Part shown: in pieces, positions 1 through 9,048 of the stretch
Position numbering within the stretch: the stretch's first letter is position 1
Layout: the number at the start of each line of letters is the position of its first letter
NCBI GenBank assembly: GCA_964211495.1
Contig: CAXORL010000001.1
Location: forward strand, 496,001 to 560,000
From: Faucicola osloensis_B
Lineage (GTDB): Bacteria > Pseudomonadota > Gammaproteobacteria > Pseudomonadales > Moraxellaceae
Reading direction: 5' to 3'
DNA length: 64,000 bases
Program-made: the position numbers and the translations under genes
The notes under the pieces: generated by a model
Databases searched by the model: none
Told to the model about the DNA's origin: nothing
What the model saw: only the letters and a program-made list of their open reading frames with translations

Positions 1-159
1 GATATCAAAATTCGTCGGCACGGAGAGCTGAACGCTCACCCGTTGTAAGTCATCAATGGCGGTGGTGTATAGGCTAAAGAAATTTTCCATTTCATCAAAC
101 ACATCGCTTGGGTGTTTGTCGTCAATGATAAACCGGTGATTGGTGGTGATGTAAGCCAT
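1..159 (-). CDS. Unidentified protein, N-terminal fragment cut by window edge
   Basis: An ATG at 159 is preceded by AAGAG at a normal distance and opens 53 codons that run without a stop off the left edge. The fragment begins MAYITTNHRF and continues with an acidic stretch rich in Asp, Glu and Phe; no signal peptide or membrane segment is visible in this part. It lies 28 bp downstream of the large penicillin-binding protein on the same strand and is probably the next gene of that operon. I do not recognise the family. The coding nature is supported by the ribosome site, the open frame and the tight spacing only. Confidence 0.6.
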   Translation of the reverse strand, partial: MAYITTNHRFIIDDKHPSDVFDEMENFFSLYTTAIDDLQRVSVQLSVPTNFDI

Positions 160-187
160 AATTTACTCTTAATGGTGAAATTTTTTA

Positions 188-3100
188 TTAATGGGTTTGT
201 GTTTTTTTAACAGCTTGCGTAGTATCAGTCACTGGACTAGCCACTGAATCAGCCAGTGGGTTGGCGTTTGCAGGACGGCTAATCGCCGAGCTTTGATACA
301 TCTGTTTGGCTAACACCATGCCTGCCTGTACCGCTCGGTTAATGCCATCACGGGGGTCATCGACCAAGCCGTTTTTAGTCCAGTTACGTTCAACCAATAC
401 CGCTACCGCTTTATCCCATTTGCCATTTTTATCTTTTAGCCCATAGACAAACCATTTATACGGACGAGCATAACACGCCACCGATGGCTGAGCTTTGCCT
501 GCGCGAATGTCCGCATTGTTACACAGATTTGCCACCATACTGGCGGTGACATTGGGGGTATAAAAGCTGCGACCGTTTTGTGTGGTTGGGTAGTTAAAGC
601 CGGGTGTGCCTGTTTTGCCCACCATCACGCCCTGTGTCCAGGCACAGCTACCAATCGCTTGGTTACAGGCAGCAAAACCTGTGCCATTGCCGCCGCCCAA
701 GCCTGTGCCTGCTAGCAGCGTACCTGATAATAAATTGAGCGCACCACGGGCGTCAGATTGGTTGATATTGAGAGGCATGGCACCGAGTTGGCTGGTAGCT
801 GTGGTCAATGTTTCTTGACTTTGGGCATCGCCTCGCCAGGCTTTAGGACGAAGTGGAATTTGATTGACGCCCCACAAATCCTCAATCAAATGCACGCCAC
901 GACGCTGGGTCGCGCCATTATCGGCAATCAGCAGATTGGCAAACATATCCGACACACCCAGTACCGAGGTTTTGGCATTACCTGCGCCAAACACTTGGTT
1001 CATGCTGGCATTGAGCATATCGCCCCCTTGACGACACGCCCCGTTCATACGTCCGCCATTGGCTTTGACACAGCTTGCCACTTGGCTTTCGGTAAATTGC
1101 AATTGTTTGGTGGTGTAATCTTGCTTGCCATCGGTGAGCAGTACACCTGAAAAATAGCGGCTTTGTAGCATCGGGTCGCTATTATAGGCTTTACCAAACA
1201 ATAAATCTTTAAATCCGCAATTCACTCCCCCTTTATCCGCGCAATTCACACTCCAGCCCATGTCATCACTGGCTTTTTTCAAGGCTGGCATACCTGGGCA
1301 AACGCCTTGTCGGTCACGTTGCAATGACATCGCACTGGTCGTGCGTTGACAATATAAAAAATTCGCCACTTTTTCGGTAGATGAGCTTGCTATCACTTGT
1401 TTGAGATATTGCGCTTCAGGGGTTTGCATATTTTTAAACCGTGGATTGGCGCGTACCAGTGCCAATGCTTGTACGGTTTTAACGGTCGAACCAGGGTACA
1501 CGGTTTGGTATAACGCATGGTTCATGAGGTTTTGCTTGCTCCAGTCTTTTTTCCACAGTATCGGGCAACCCGTGGGCTTAATCGTGGTATCGCCATTATC
1601 GGCACGGTAGCAGTTGGAGTCAGCGCTAGCAAGGGCAAGCACCCCTTGGGTTTTGACATCAATCACCGCGATACCGATACTGCGTACCAAGGCATTCTCA
1701 TACATGCCATTGGCGACGTTTTGCAACGCAGGCGATAGCACGCTATTACAGTCCGCGCCATTAGGGTTATTGGTGACACAATCCGCTACTTGCTGGGCGG
1801 TGGTCTGTACGGCAGGATTCAGGGTTAACGCCATGTTATAGCCAATTTTGATATCCGAGCCATCGACATTGATACTATTGATTGGCGGTGCCGTGAGTTT
1901 TTGCCACCAGCTGCGTTGATCATTTTTTTGTTGGTAGCTTTGATAAGCGTCCAACAACTGACGGTCAAAATGGCTGGCGTGAATGTTGGACAATTCGCTA
2001 TACATCAACCCTAAATTGGTCGGCAAAGCAACCTCGGTTTTGCTGGTGGAGGCAATCCGTTTTTTCGGGTCTTGCGTGGGTTTGTCTTGTAGGGTTTGCA
2101 GCACGCCATTGGCTTGTTTTTGAATATCGTTTTTGGTTTTAGTAAAAGCATTGTTTGGGTCAGACGCTGGTGCATTTGGTAAAGTCGCCGCCCCTGCCAA
2201 TGGTTTAACCACCAAGGATTTGACCGACATCGGAATCAATCTAGGGTTGTTACAAAGCTGGGTTAATGGGTCAACGTCACCTGTGTCAATCACGGTATTG
2301 CCACGATTATCGACGTATAGATAGCCTGTTTGGTTGTCTGCCGTTTCGGCAGTTTTGATGTACACACAGCCCGGTAGCCCATACCAAGGGTTGGTTTGGG
2401 TGAGCCAATTGGTTGGCATATGGGCGACATTGGGGTCGTTTTGATTGCGGCGATTGGGCTGTTGTTCCCGCCATTGTAGCTGCAACAATCGCTCAGGGCT
2501 GGCAAGCGTTTTTAGCGCAAAGGCTAACGCGTCTTCGTTGATATTTTGCTCACAGGCTTGTTGCCAAAGGCTGGCAGTTTGCAGTTGGTATTGGTTGGCC
2601 AGACGTTTTTGCTGATACAAGCTCAATAGACTTTGATTGACTCGGTTGATACTGTCGGTAAAACGGGCTTGGTTTTTTGGCTGAGTTAAATCGCACGTTT
2701 TGGCAGACGTGGCGTTGACCGAACTTGATAGATTAACGTTTGCACTTTGGGTATTAGTATTTTGGCTGTTGGCTTGGTTGACCACATCCGCCATACCCAA
2801 GTTATCGATGACAAGTGCCACGGCGTTTTCATTCGCCTCTGCATTGTACGTGGTATTTGAGGCGGTTAAGGGCGAGAGATACCACGCCAGCCAACCGATA
2901 AGACCGACAATAAACACCACCAAAATCACTTGTAAGTTGGTCAAAATGGTTTTGTAAAGCGCTTGAGAAACCCGAAAACTGGCAACTTTGCCGTCGTTTT
3001 TGATTTTTTTGTTAGTGTTTTTTGTTTCACTTGCTTGCGTATTGTCGGAGGCATTGGCAGGCGTGGCTGTTTCTTCAAAATCTACTGAATCAGCGACATT

Positions 3101-3208
3101 TTCGTCCTGTGACAGCGTATCAAAACCTGTGTTGTTGACAGTTTCTAACTTGCCGCTGTTCATAGTTTCTTGACTGTTTTCGTCTTTCGGGGTTTGGTTT
3201 TCGGTCAT
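188..3208 (-). CDS. Large cysteine-rich penicillin-binding protein (transpeptidase)
   Basis: A 1006-residue class B-like PBP presumed to cross-link peptidoglycan in the periplasm. The first ~80 residues are Asn/Thr/Glu-rich and cytoplasmic, then one membrane anchor (about 83-110). The transpeptidase domain shows the SxxK motif STVK with nucleophile Ser574 and Lys577, and a KTG motif at 865-867. The middle SxN motif is not obvious: where it is expected the sequence reads SSST, so the Asn may be replaced. The protein is 350-400 residues longer than usual class B PBPs and carries many periplasmic cysteines (for example the pairs in NCADKGGVNC and ACNQAIGSC), suggesting disulfides. It follows the SEDS gene by 75 bp, the usual polymerase/transpeptidase pairing. 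AAAGG precedes the start. Domain call is confident; activity is inferred. Confidence 0.85.
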   Translation of the reverse strand: MTENQTPKDENSQETMNSGKLETVNNTGFDTLSQDENVADSVDFEETATPANASDNTQASETKNTNKKIKNDGKVASFRVSQALYKTILTNLQVILVVFIVGLIGWLAWYLSPLTASNTTYNAEANENAVALVIDNLGMADVVNQANSQNTNTQSANVNLSSSVNATSAKTCDLTQPKNQARFTDSINRVNQSLLSLYQQKRLANQYQLQTASLWQQACEQNINEDALAFALKTLASPERLLQLQWREQQPNRRNQNDPNVAHMPTNWLTQTNPWYGLPGCVYIKTAETADNQTGYLYVDNRGNTVIDTGDVDPLTQLCNNPRLIPMSVKSLVVKPLAGAATLPNAPASDPNNAFTKTKNDIQKQANGVLQTLQDKPTQDPKKRIASTSKTEVALPTNLGLMYSELSNIHASHFDRQLLDAYQSYQQKNDQRSWWQKLTAPPINSINVDGSDIKIGYNMALTLNPAVQTTAQQVADCVTNNPNGADCNSVLSPALQNVANGMYENALVRSIGIAVIDVKTQGVLALASADSNCYRADNGDTTIKPTGCPILWKKDWSKQNLMNHALYQTVYPGSTVKTVQALALVRANPRFKNMQTPEAQYLKQVIASSSTEKVANFLYCQRTTSAMSLQRDRQGVCPGMPALKKASDDMGWSVNCADKGGVNCGFKDLLFGKAYNSDPMLQSRYFSGVLLTDGKQDYTTKQLQFTESQVASCVKANGGRMNGACRQGGDMLNASMNQVFGAGNAKTSVLGVSDMFANLLIADNGATQRRGVHLIEDLWGVNQIPLRPKAWRGDAQSQETLTTATSQLGAMPLNINQSDARGALNLLSGTLLAGTGLGGGNGTGFAACNQAIGSCAWTQGVMVGKTGTPGFNYPTTQNGRSFYTPNVTASMVANLCNNADIRAGKAQPSVACYARPYKWFVYGLKDKNGKWDKAVAVLVERNWTKNGLVDDPRDGINRAVQAGMVLAKQMYQSSAISRPANANPLADSVASPVTDTTQAVKKTQTH

Positions 3209-3283
3209 TTTGAACCTTTAATTTTTGCAAGCCTTACTAAAATTTGACGTTTCTACGATTGGATAAGTTATTGAGCATACGGT

Positions 3284-5509
3284 TTACGGTTTATTGCCGT
3301 CCAACATCAACTTTGGCTGAAACAGCGCCAAGCTGAGCATAATACTGTTGAGCCATAAATTACTGGTGCCATAACTTAAAAAAGGCAACGTCACCCCCGT
3401 GAGTGGTAAAATCCCTAAATTCCCCGAAATGGTGACAAGTGCCTGAAACACCGTAATCACCACCCACAGCAAAATCACCCACGCCAGCAAAAAATAGCCG
3501 CCCGACAACAGCCGTGATTTCATCTGCTCACTGGCGAACGCCATCTGCTGACGTGCCATCAACGCAAGCCACGCAAAATACACCATCATCAGCACCACAC
3601 TGGCCCCGATTCCCACCACTGCCATCACCGAGGTAATCGTATAGTCACTTTGCATTTGTAGCGGCACGCCCTGACAGCCCGATAAATGATACCCACACCA
3701 CGGAATATCACCAAACCCATAGCCAATCATCGGCACACTATCGCGAAACCAATGCAAAATCGCCATCTGATCGTTACTCGCCACAAACGGATTGACCCAC
3801 GCATTGACCCGCTCAGCAGTACGCGCATCAAAGCCGCTTAAATTCACCAATACCATCATCAGCAAAAGCAAAATCGCGGTACTCGACAACACGCCCAAAA
3901 TATAACCCCGTCCGCCCATTTGGAAAATTTTGTTGGATAGCGCCACGCCCACCAAAAAGGTAAACAAAAACAAAAATACCAGCATGGTGCCTTTTTCATT
4001 GGCAATACCTAGCGCGATAAACGGCAACACCACCGCAAAAGCAAGCAGCAGGGTCATTTTTTTGGAGCGGAAAAACAGATGATTAATCAAGCCGCGTTGG
4101 TTAATCGCCAAAAACACACCCAAAAACACCATCAGCCAAATCTTTGACAGTTCAGCGACTTTCGCACTGTCACTGTGAATCAGCACTGCCAAGCCCAGAT
4201 AGCCCACCGCAAAGGCAAGTAGCCACACACGCGCTTTAGTCATCGCCGATTTGACATTACCCCAACTGCTGTGTAGTAAGTTATTGGCAACGAGGGTTTT
4301 AAGCCCCCAACTAACCAAACTGCTAATCGGGCGAGCCAGGCTAATAAACACAAAACACCAAAACAAATCTTTGAAATGATTGAGAAAAATATAACGCAGT
4401 GACAGATAACTACGGGTGCTTAAATCAAATAAAATCATCAAGCCAAAGGTGGCAAAGCCTACAAACAACGGATAAATCCACGCGGATGACAGCATGGCAC
4501 GGTTGTCGGGGAGTTTTTCCATCAACCGACGCATGGGTGAAAAAATCGTCAACACACTCAGTAGCACGCCGACGCAAAACAGCACGCCCCCCACCATCAT
4601 CGGCAAAATCACCGTATGGCTAACACCCGCAATGACCAGTCCCCACACAGTGATGGCTATCGGTAACACTTCCAGCCAGTGCTTACGCTGCGACAGCCAT
4701 AGCAAGCCCCACGTCACCCACGACCAAATACACACCTGAGCGAGCATCCCCAAATGCGTGGGCGTGCCAATTAACGGCAGTAAATTGTTCGCTTGCAAGG
4801 CTTTTTGTTGGTTGTTATTGGCGTCATAGATACTGGCGACATCGTTTGCCGATTGATTTAACAGCTTGGCAATAGCAGGCTGATTGCTAAACAGGCGATT
4901 GTAGGCAAAACGTCGATTGCCATCAGCAACCGCAAGCAATGACACCGCAAAATTGGTTTGGTCGGCGGGGGAGAATTTATCGGTTTTTACCACCATTAGG
5001 TTGTTTAAACTATCGAGTTGCCCACTAGCGTTAAGGTGTAGCCAATCTTGGCGATTGCTGAGTTTGTCGCCACCCAAATTCACTTCGGTTTCATTCTCAA
5101 CCAGCTCGGTTTGGCGTTGCTGTTTGCCTTGGGCCTGCCATGCGGCTGCTAAAGCTTGTTGGGTTTTGGCAAAATGTTGCTTCGCCTCACTCATTAATTG
5201 TGTGGGCTGACTGGCTTGGGCACAGGCTTGAGTCATGCCATAATTGGGGTCATTACGGTTGTCATACAGATTAGTAATGACGTTGTCGCCACAATATTTG
5301 CTGAGCAGTTGTGGTTTGGCGATGCCTTCAGTATAGCTCATCAATTCGAGTTGATAACGCTGCAGTTTGGGCGAATGGGCGTAATCTGCCAGTAAAAATG
5401 CGCCAATTAACAGGAGCCATACCACCGCTAAAATTATGATTTCGCTCAACGTTTGCGCTTTGGCGTTGGGTTTTTTGCTGGCTTTTGTACGACTCACTAT
5501 GTTTAGCAT
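3284..5509 (-). CDS. SEDS-family (FtsW/RodA-like) peptidoglycan polymerase with N-terminal external domain
   Basis: A polytopic membrane protein of 741 residues. The C-terminal half has the SEDS signatures: the QSDYT segment near residue 622 corresponds to the loop holding the catalytic Asp of FtsW/RodA, and LPFLSYGTSN near the end matches the PFxSYGGSS motif. Family function is lipid II polymerisation together with a class B PBP, here encoded next. Unlike normal FtsW/RodA (about 370-420 residues), the first membrane helix (about 21-45) is followed by roughly 200 hydrophilic residues before the next helix, so it probably has an extracytoplasmic sensor or partner-binding domain. ATG at 5509 is chosen because GGAAAA precedes it; a TTG at 5521 would add four residues. 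It is probably a second SEDS protein, since canonical ftsW and mrdB lie elsewhere in related genomes. Confidence 0.85.
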   Translation of the reverse strand: MLNIVSRTKASKKPNAKAQTLSEIIILAVVWLLLIGAFLLADYAHSPKLQRYQLELMSYTEGIAKPQLLSKYCGDNVITNLYDNRNDPNYGMTQACAQASQPTQLMSEAKQHFAKTQQALAAAWQAQGKQQRQTELVENETEVNLGGDKLSNRQDWLHLNASGQLDSLNNLMVVKTDKFSPADQTNFAVSLLAVADGNRRFAYNRLFSNQPAIAKLLNQSANDVASIYDANNNQQKALQANNLLPLIGTPTHLGMLAQVCIWSWVTWGLLWLSQRKHWLEVLPIAITVWGLVIAGVSHTVILPMMVGGVLFCVGVLLSVLTIFSPMRRLMEKLPDNRAMLSSAWIYPLFVGFATFGLMILFDLSTRSYLSLRYIFLNHFKDLFWCFVFISLARPISSLVSWGLKTLVANNLLHSSWGNVKSAMTKARVWLLAFAVGYLGLAVLIHSDSAKVAELSKIWLMVFLGVFLAINQRGLINHLFFRSKKMTLLLAFAVVLPFIALGIANEKGTMLVFLFLFTFLVGVALSNKIFQMGGRGYILGVLSSTAILLLLMMVLVNLSGFDARTAERVNAWVNPFVASNDQMAILHWFRDSVPMIGYGFGDIPWCGYHLSGCQGVPLQMQSDYTITSVMAVVGIGASVVLMMVYFAWLALMARQQMAFASEQMKSRLLSGGYFLLAWVILLWVVITVFQALVTISGNLGILPLTGVTLPFLSYGTSNLWLNSIMLSLALFQPKLMLDGNKP

Positions 5510-5560
5510 GGGGTTTTCCAAATTGATTAACTTTTTTTATTGTTATCCATTTTTAAAAAA

Positions 5561-6475
5561 TTAATTGGGGTCATACAACACCACCGTGCGGGCGATTAAA
5601 TCATGCAGCGTTTGTTTACGGGCGGTAAACCACATCAAAAAACCAAATGGCAGCAAAATCAGTTTGAGCGTTTCTCGAATCAGCGCATGGAAAAAATTAA
5701 CCCGTTGACCCTGCATACCAAACACCCACATACCCATAATCACCTTGCCCACCGTTGCTTGTCGTCCCAAACAGGTCAATAACGTCATATAAAACAAATA
5801 AAATCCATACGCTATCAAGGCAAGCGTTTGATCGGTAAACCCGCGAATGCCAAGCTGCGGTAAAATCTGCGGCAACAATAATTGATAAGCCAATCCCAAT
5901 AATAAACTGACTAACGCTAAATCAAATAGATAAGCCAATGCGCGGCGCACAAAACCTGCATACAGCATGGTATGAGCCGGCTTACGAGTCTGCAGCGCGG
6001 TCGAAGGGAGTTGACTGACTGCTGGCGTTGGGTATTGGCTAGGTTGCTGTGGTTGTACTGCGGGAGCGACATAAGGATTTGCGTAGTCAGTGGGTTGTGC
6101 GGGTGGATTTGACGCCTGAGCAATATCAGGCTGTTCATAATTAGAGTTAGGCTGTGCATAGATTGGTTGAGCAGGTTGCTGCATGGGTTGACTAGCCTGA
6201 ACAGGTTGCATATCGGACGGTTGATAATGGCCTGCAGATGGATTTGGTGCATAACTTTGCCAAGTAGAATGTTCTGACTGCGGCACCTGAGAGGTTTGAG
6301 GCGCGTCATAGGCGCCGTCATGTGAATTATAGCCACTTAACTGTACAAACGAATTTGCTTGCTGTGGCTGAGTATGATTATCAGATTGTTGCGCAAACTG
6401 ACGACTGCCACAATTTGGGCACATAACCGCAGTTTTTGGTAATTTTTGACCACATTGTTGGCAGACAATAATCAT
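5561..6475 (-). CDS. Zinc-ribbon and RDD-domain membrane protein
   Basis: Residues 1-25 form a short zinc ribbon with CxxC pairs at Cys5/Cys8 and Cys19/Cys22. A Pro/Gln/Tyr-rich, probably disordered linker follows (about 30-165). The C-terminal ~140 residues form an RDD domain with about three hydrophobic helices, starting at RRALAYLFD. RDD proteins are membrane proteins of mostly unknown function; zinc-ribbon fusions are common. It sits between the kinase and the SEDS gene with gaps of about 40-50 bp, so it is likely co-transcribed. The disordered linker is a plausible phosphorylation target for the adjacent kinase, which is only an inference. AGGG precedes the ATG. Confidence 0.85.
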   Translation of the reverse strand: MIIVCQQCGQKLPKTAVMCPNCGSRQFAQQSDNHTQPQQANSFVQLSGYNSHDGAYDAPQTSQVPQSEHSTWQSYAPNPSAGHYQPSDMQPVQASQPMQQPAQPIYAQPNSNYEQPDIAQASNPPAQPTDYANPYVAPAVQPQQPSQYPTPAVSQLPSTALQTRKPAHTMLYAGFVRRALAYLFDLALVSLLLGLAYQLLLPQILPQLGIRGFTDQTLALIAYGFYLFYMTLLTCLGRQATVGKVIMGMWVFGMQGQRVNFFHALIRETLKLILLPFGFLMWFTARKQTLHDLIARTVVLYDPN

Positions 6476-6516
6476 AGATGTTTACTACCCTATTTTCATA
6501 TTTTCAATTTGATAAA

Positions 6517-9045
6517 CTAATTTGACGATCCAACGACCCAGTTGTATGGCGGCAAGCACTCAGCGGGCACGGGATTAGCGCCGCTACCGTTTTGCTGGTC
6601 GATAATGGCTAATACTTTCTCAGCGATGGGTACCAGTTCTGGATAGGTTTGCGGATAATTTAACATGTTTTGGCAACGTTTTTGTTGATCGTCCGTGGTA
6701 TAAAACTGTGCCAATAACGACCCCACTGCGCCTTTGTCATCACCCGCTTGCAGGGCCATTGCTGCGGCCAATTCAATCATATAAGTATTGGGGTATTTGC
6801 TGCTATCACGCGGCGTTTGTAGCGCATAAAGCAAAAAAGATTTGCTATAAGGATAGTTATTTTTAAATAAATAATAAGCGAAATTGGCGACATATTCGCC
6901 TTGGTTGGGATTGTATTTCACTGCTTGCGCTTGAAGATAAGCGGCTGCTTTTGGGTCTTTTTTGCGCCAATAATAGCTTTTTGCCGCTTCATTGAGTTGT
7001 TTGGCGAGCGTTTTATTCGTGGGCTGCTGTTTAAAATAGCCCATATCCGCGTTGCGAAAGGCTTCAAGCGAGTATTGCTTTGTCGCATTGATATCTTGGC
7101 TGTAACCCAGCTCTTGCAGCTGTTTGAGCGATGGCTCGGCAAACTCACCCACCTTGACTACGTTATCAAAAAACTCAGGGCTAATACCGAGCGTGTCTTG
7201 ATACAGCTTGGCTACGCTAGTTTGCGACGAGGAAGAAAAAAAGCCACTTTGCGCTTTAAGCGCTTGCGTCATAGTGGCTTTTGCAGTCGGCAGCGATTTG
7301 ATGATGGTGCTGTAACTATTTTGGCTTTTTGGTTTTTTTTGTGGATTGTCATCGGTACTTGCCGCTTTGGTATTATCGGACTGATTGGTAGTGGCGGATT
7401 GTGATGTCGTCGGTGTTGAAGCGGATTTTAACCTTGATACCCCATAGCCACCGATTGCCACTAGGCCAGCAATCATCGCTATCAACCACCCTTTAGAGGG
7501 ATTTTTGACAGATACCTCACTGGTGGCAGTGGTATGCGGTGGCGAAGTGGGTGTTGCCTCTGTAGTATCAGTGTGATGCGTTGGTGCTGTTCTCGCATCT
7601 GTCATTGTATCTACCATCGTATCTGGCATCGCCATTGAATGAGTCGCCGGTGTTTGGGTTGCGTCGTCGACTGCATCCCCTGCATTGACTACATTTGCAT
7701 TGACTAGATTAATGGGCTGGCTCGGTATGCCCGTGTGACTGTTAGCCTGAGTATTGAGCGATTGCTCAAGCCGACGATTATTTGCCAATGTTTCATCATC
7801 CATCAAACCGCTCAAAGCCGCGCTTGGCTGATGATTTGGGGGATTTTCAGCAGTGGACGCTACAGAACCACGGGTGGGCGTGGTTTGCCAGACGCTGGTT
7901 GTCGCTGCAGCGCTGATTGCAGGTACAGGCGTGACGGGTGTGGTTAATGGGTTATTGGGTACGGTTAAAAACAAACAGCGATGACAGGGTTTACCGACAA
8001 AATGAATGTGGCTGGCGTCATTGGGATAGTTTTCACAAACTTTAAACTGGCGGTGTTGAACCAATCCGCGTAGATGGTTTTCCCACTCGGCGGCGCTTGG
8101 GCGATCAGTTGGATGGGTGGATAAAAACGCTTTATCAAACATCGCACGGGTTTGGTCATCCCAACACACATGAATGCTGTTTTTTAGCGGTGCAATCTCA
8201 GGATTTGGCTGCAAGCCATAAGCATATAGCCGCTCTTTGATAAATTGGTCGGTGTTGCGATGGGCAGCATTTTTTAATCGGTCTGACACAGGGATAAAAT
8301 AAAATGGATGAATACCATTGTTTAAAATTTTAAACAGTTCAATCGCCAGTACAAAACGGTCGTGTTTTTCATCCAATAAACCAATATCTTTGTGTTCATG
8401 ATATTCAGGACTGGTCATTTCAGGGGATATGACAGGACTGGGATAAACGCTGCCATCACTGGCAGTAATACGATAGCTATCACAGTCGATAAACCCAACG
8501 ATAAAACCTTTATAATCATCATCCATGCCTGTGCTTGGCTCTGGCATCAGGCGCATATTGGCTTCTTTAAAATCAATAAAGGCATGCCCATGACCATGTA
8601 AGTCCGCCATCAAGGCGCTAATATTGGCACACAGCTGCACACGATAATTGAGACTCTGCTGATACGCGGTCAGTTTTGCTGCCTCTCGTGGGTACATAAA
8701 AGGATTGAGCGATAACGACCTATCAAAGTCCAGCTCTGGCATGGCATAGCCAATGAGCTCATCATGCTCGCCGACAATCAGATGTCTCACCCAAGCAAAC
8801 TGGGTATACCCTACCCCATTAATTACTTCATAAATATGCTCAGGCGGGCGCGCCATCATGGCTTGTAGTTTGGCAACGCTAGGGTTTTTGGGATCGGTAG
8901 GGTTTTTAAAGATTTTTGCCACCAAATTGCCCGTGCCTAACAGATTACCAAGACGGTAGACAATGCCCATACCGCCAGAGCCGATCTCATGAGAGATAGG
9001 CAAATCAATGGTGATACGCTGATTGTTTGCAATTAAATACGGCAT
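6517..9045 (-). CDS. Membrane-anchored Ser/Thr protein kinase-like protein (YegI/COG4248-like)
   Basis: An 842-residue protein with an N-terminal kinase fold. Visible are the glycine loop GSGGMG (22-27), ATP lysine Lys44, a catalytic-loop form FIDFKEAN with Asp158, Lys160 and Asn163 in place of HRDxKxxN, and the metal-binding motif IDCDS (Asp187) in place of DFG. This wording matches the divergent YegI-type bacterial kinases as I recall them. After the kinase comes a C...H...CxxC zinc-ribbon-like segment ending CHRCLFL, a Thr/Ala-rich linker, one membrane helix at about 517-536 and a ~300-residue C-terminal region, probably periplasmic, with helical TPR-like character (ends in QAVKYNPNQGEYVANFAYYL and beyond). 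The start lies 3 bp after the phosphatase stop, implying translational coupling. Key catalytic residues are present, so it is probably active. Confidence 0.87.
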   Translation of the reverse strand: MPYLIANNQRITIDLPISHEIGSGGMGIVYRLGNLLGTGNLVAKIFKNPTDPKNPSVAKLQAMMARPPEHIYEVINGVGYTQFAWVRHLIVGEHDELIGYAMPELDFDRSLSLNPFMYPREAAKLTAYQQSLNYRVQLCANISALMADLHGHGHAFIDFKEANMRLMPEPSTGMDDDYKGFIVGFIDCDSYRITASDGSVYPSPVISPEMTSPEYHEHKDIGLLDEKHDRFVLAIELFKILNNGIHPFYFIPVSDRLKNAAHRNTDQFIKERLYAYGLQPNPEIAPLKNSIHVCWDDQTRAMFDKAFLSTHPTDRPSAAEWENHLRGLVQHRQFKVCENYPNDASHIHFVGKPCHRCLFLTVPNNPLTTPVTPVPAISAAATTSVWQTTPTRGSVASTAENPPNHQPSAALSGLMDDETLANNRRLEQSLNTQANSHTGIPSQPINLVNANVVNAGDAVDDATQTPATHSMAMPDTMVDTMTDARTAPTHHTDTTEATPTSPPHTTATSEVSVKNPSKGWLIAMIAGLVAIGGYGVSRLKSASTPTTSQSATTNQSDNTKAASTDDNPQKKPKSQNSYSTIIKSLPTAKATMTQALKAQSGFFSSSSQTSVAKLYQDTLGISPEFFDNVVKVGEFAEPSLKQLQELGYSQDINATKQYSLEAFRNADMGYFKQQPTNKTLAKQLNEAAKSYYWRKKDPKAAAYLQAQAVKYNPNQGEYVANFAYYLFKNNYPYSKSFLLYALQTPRDSSKYPNTYMIELAAAMALQAGDDKGAVGSLLAQFYTTDDQQKRCQNMLNYPQTYPELVPIAEKVLAIIDQQNGSGANPVPAECLPPYNWVVGSSN

Positions 9046-9048
9046 GGA

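Noticed and set aside
6901..7404. A 167-codon open frame antisense to the kinase gene
   Set aside because: Arg/Phe/Leu-rich shadow of the kinase C-terminal region, with no ribosome site or family resemblance.
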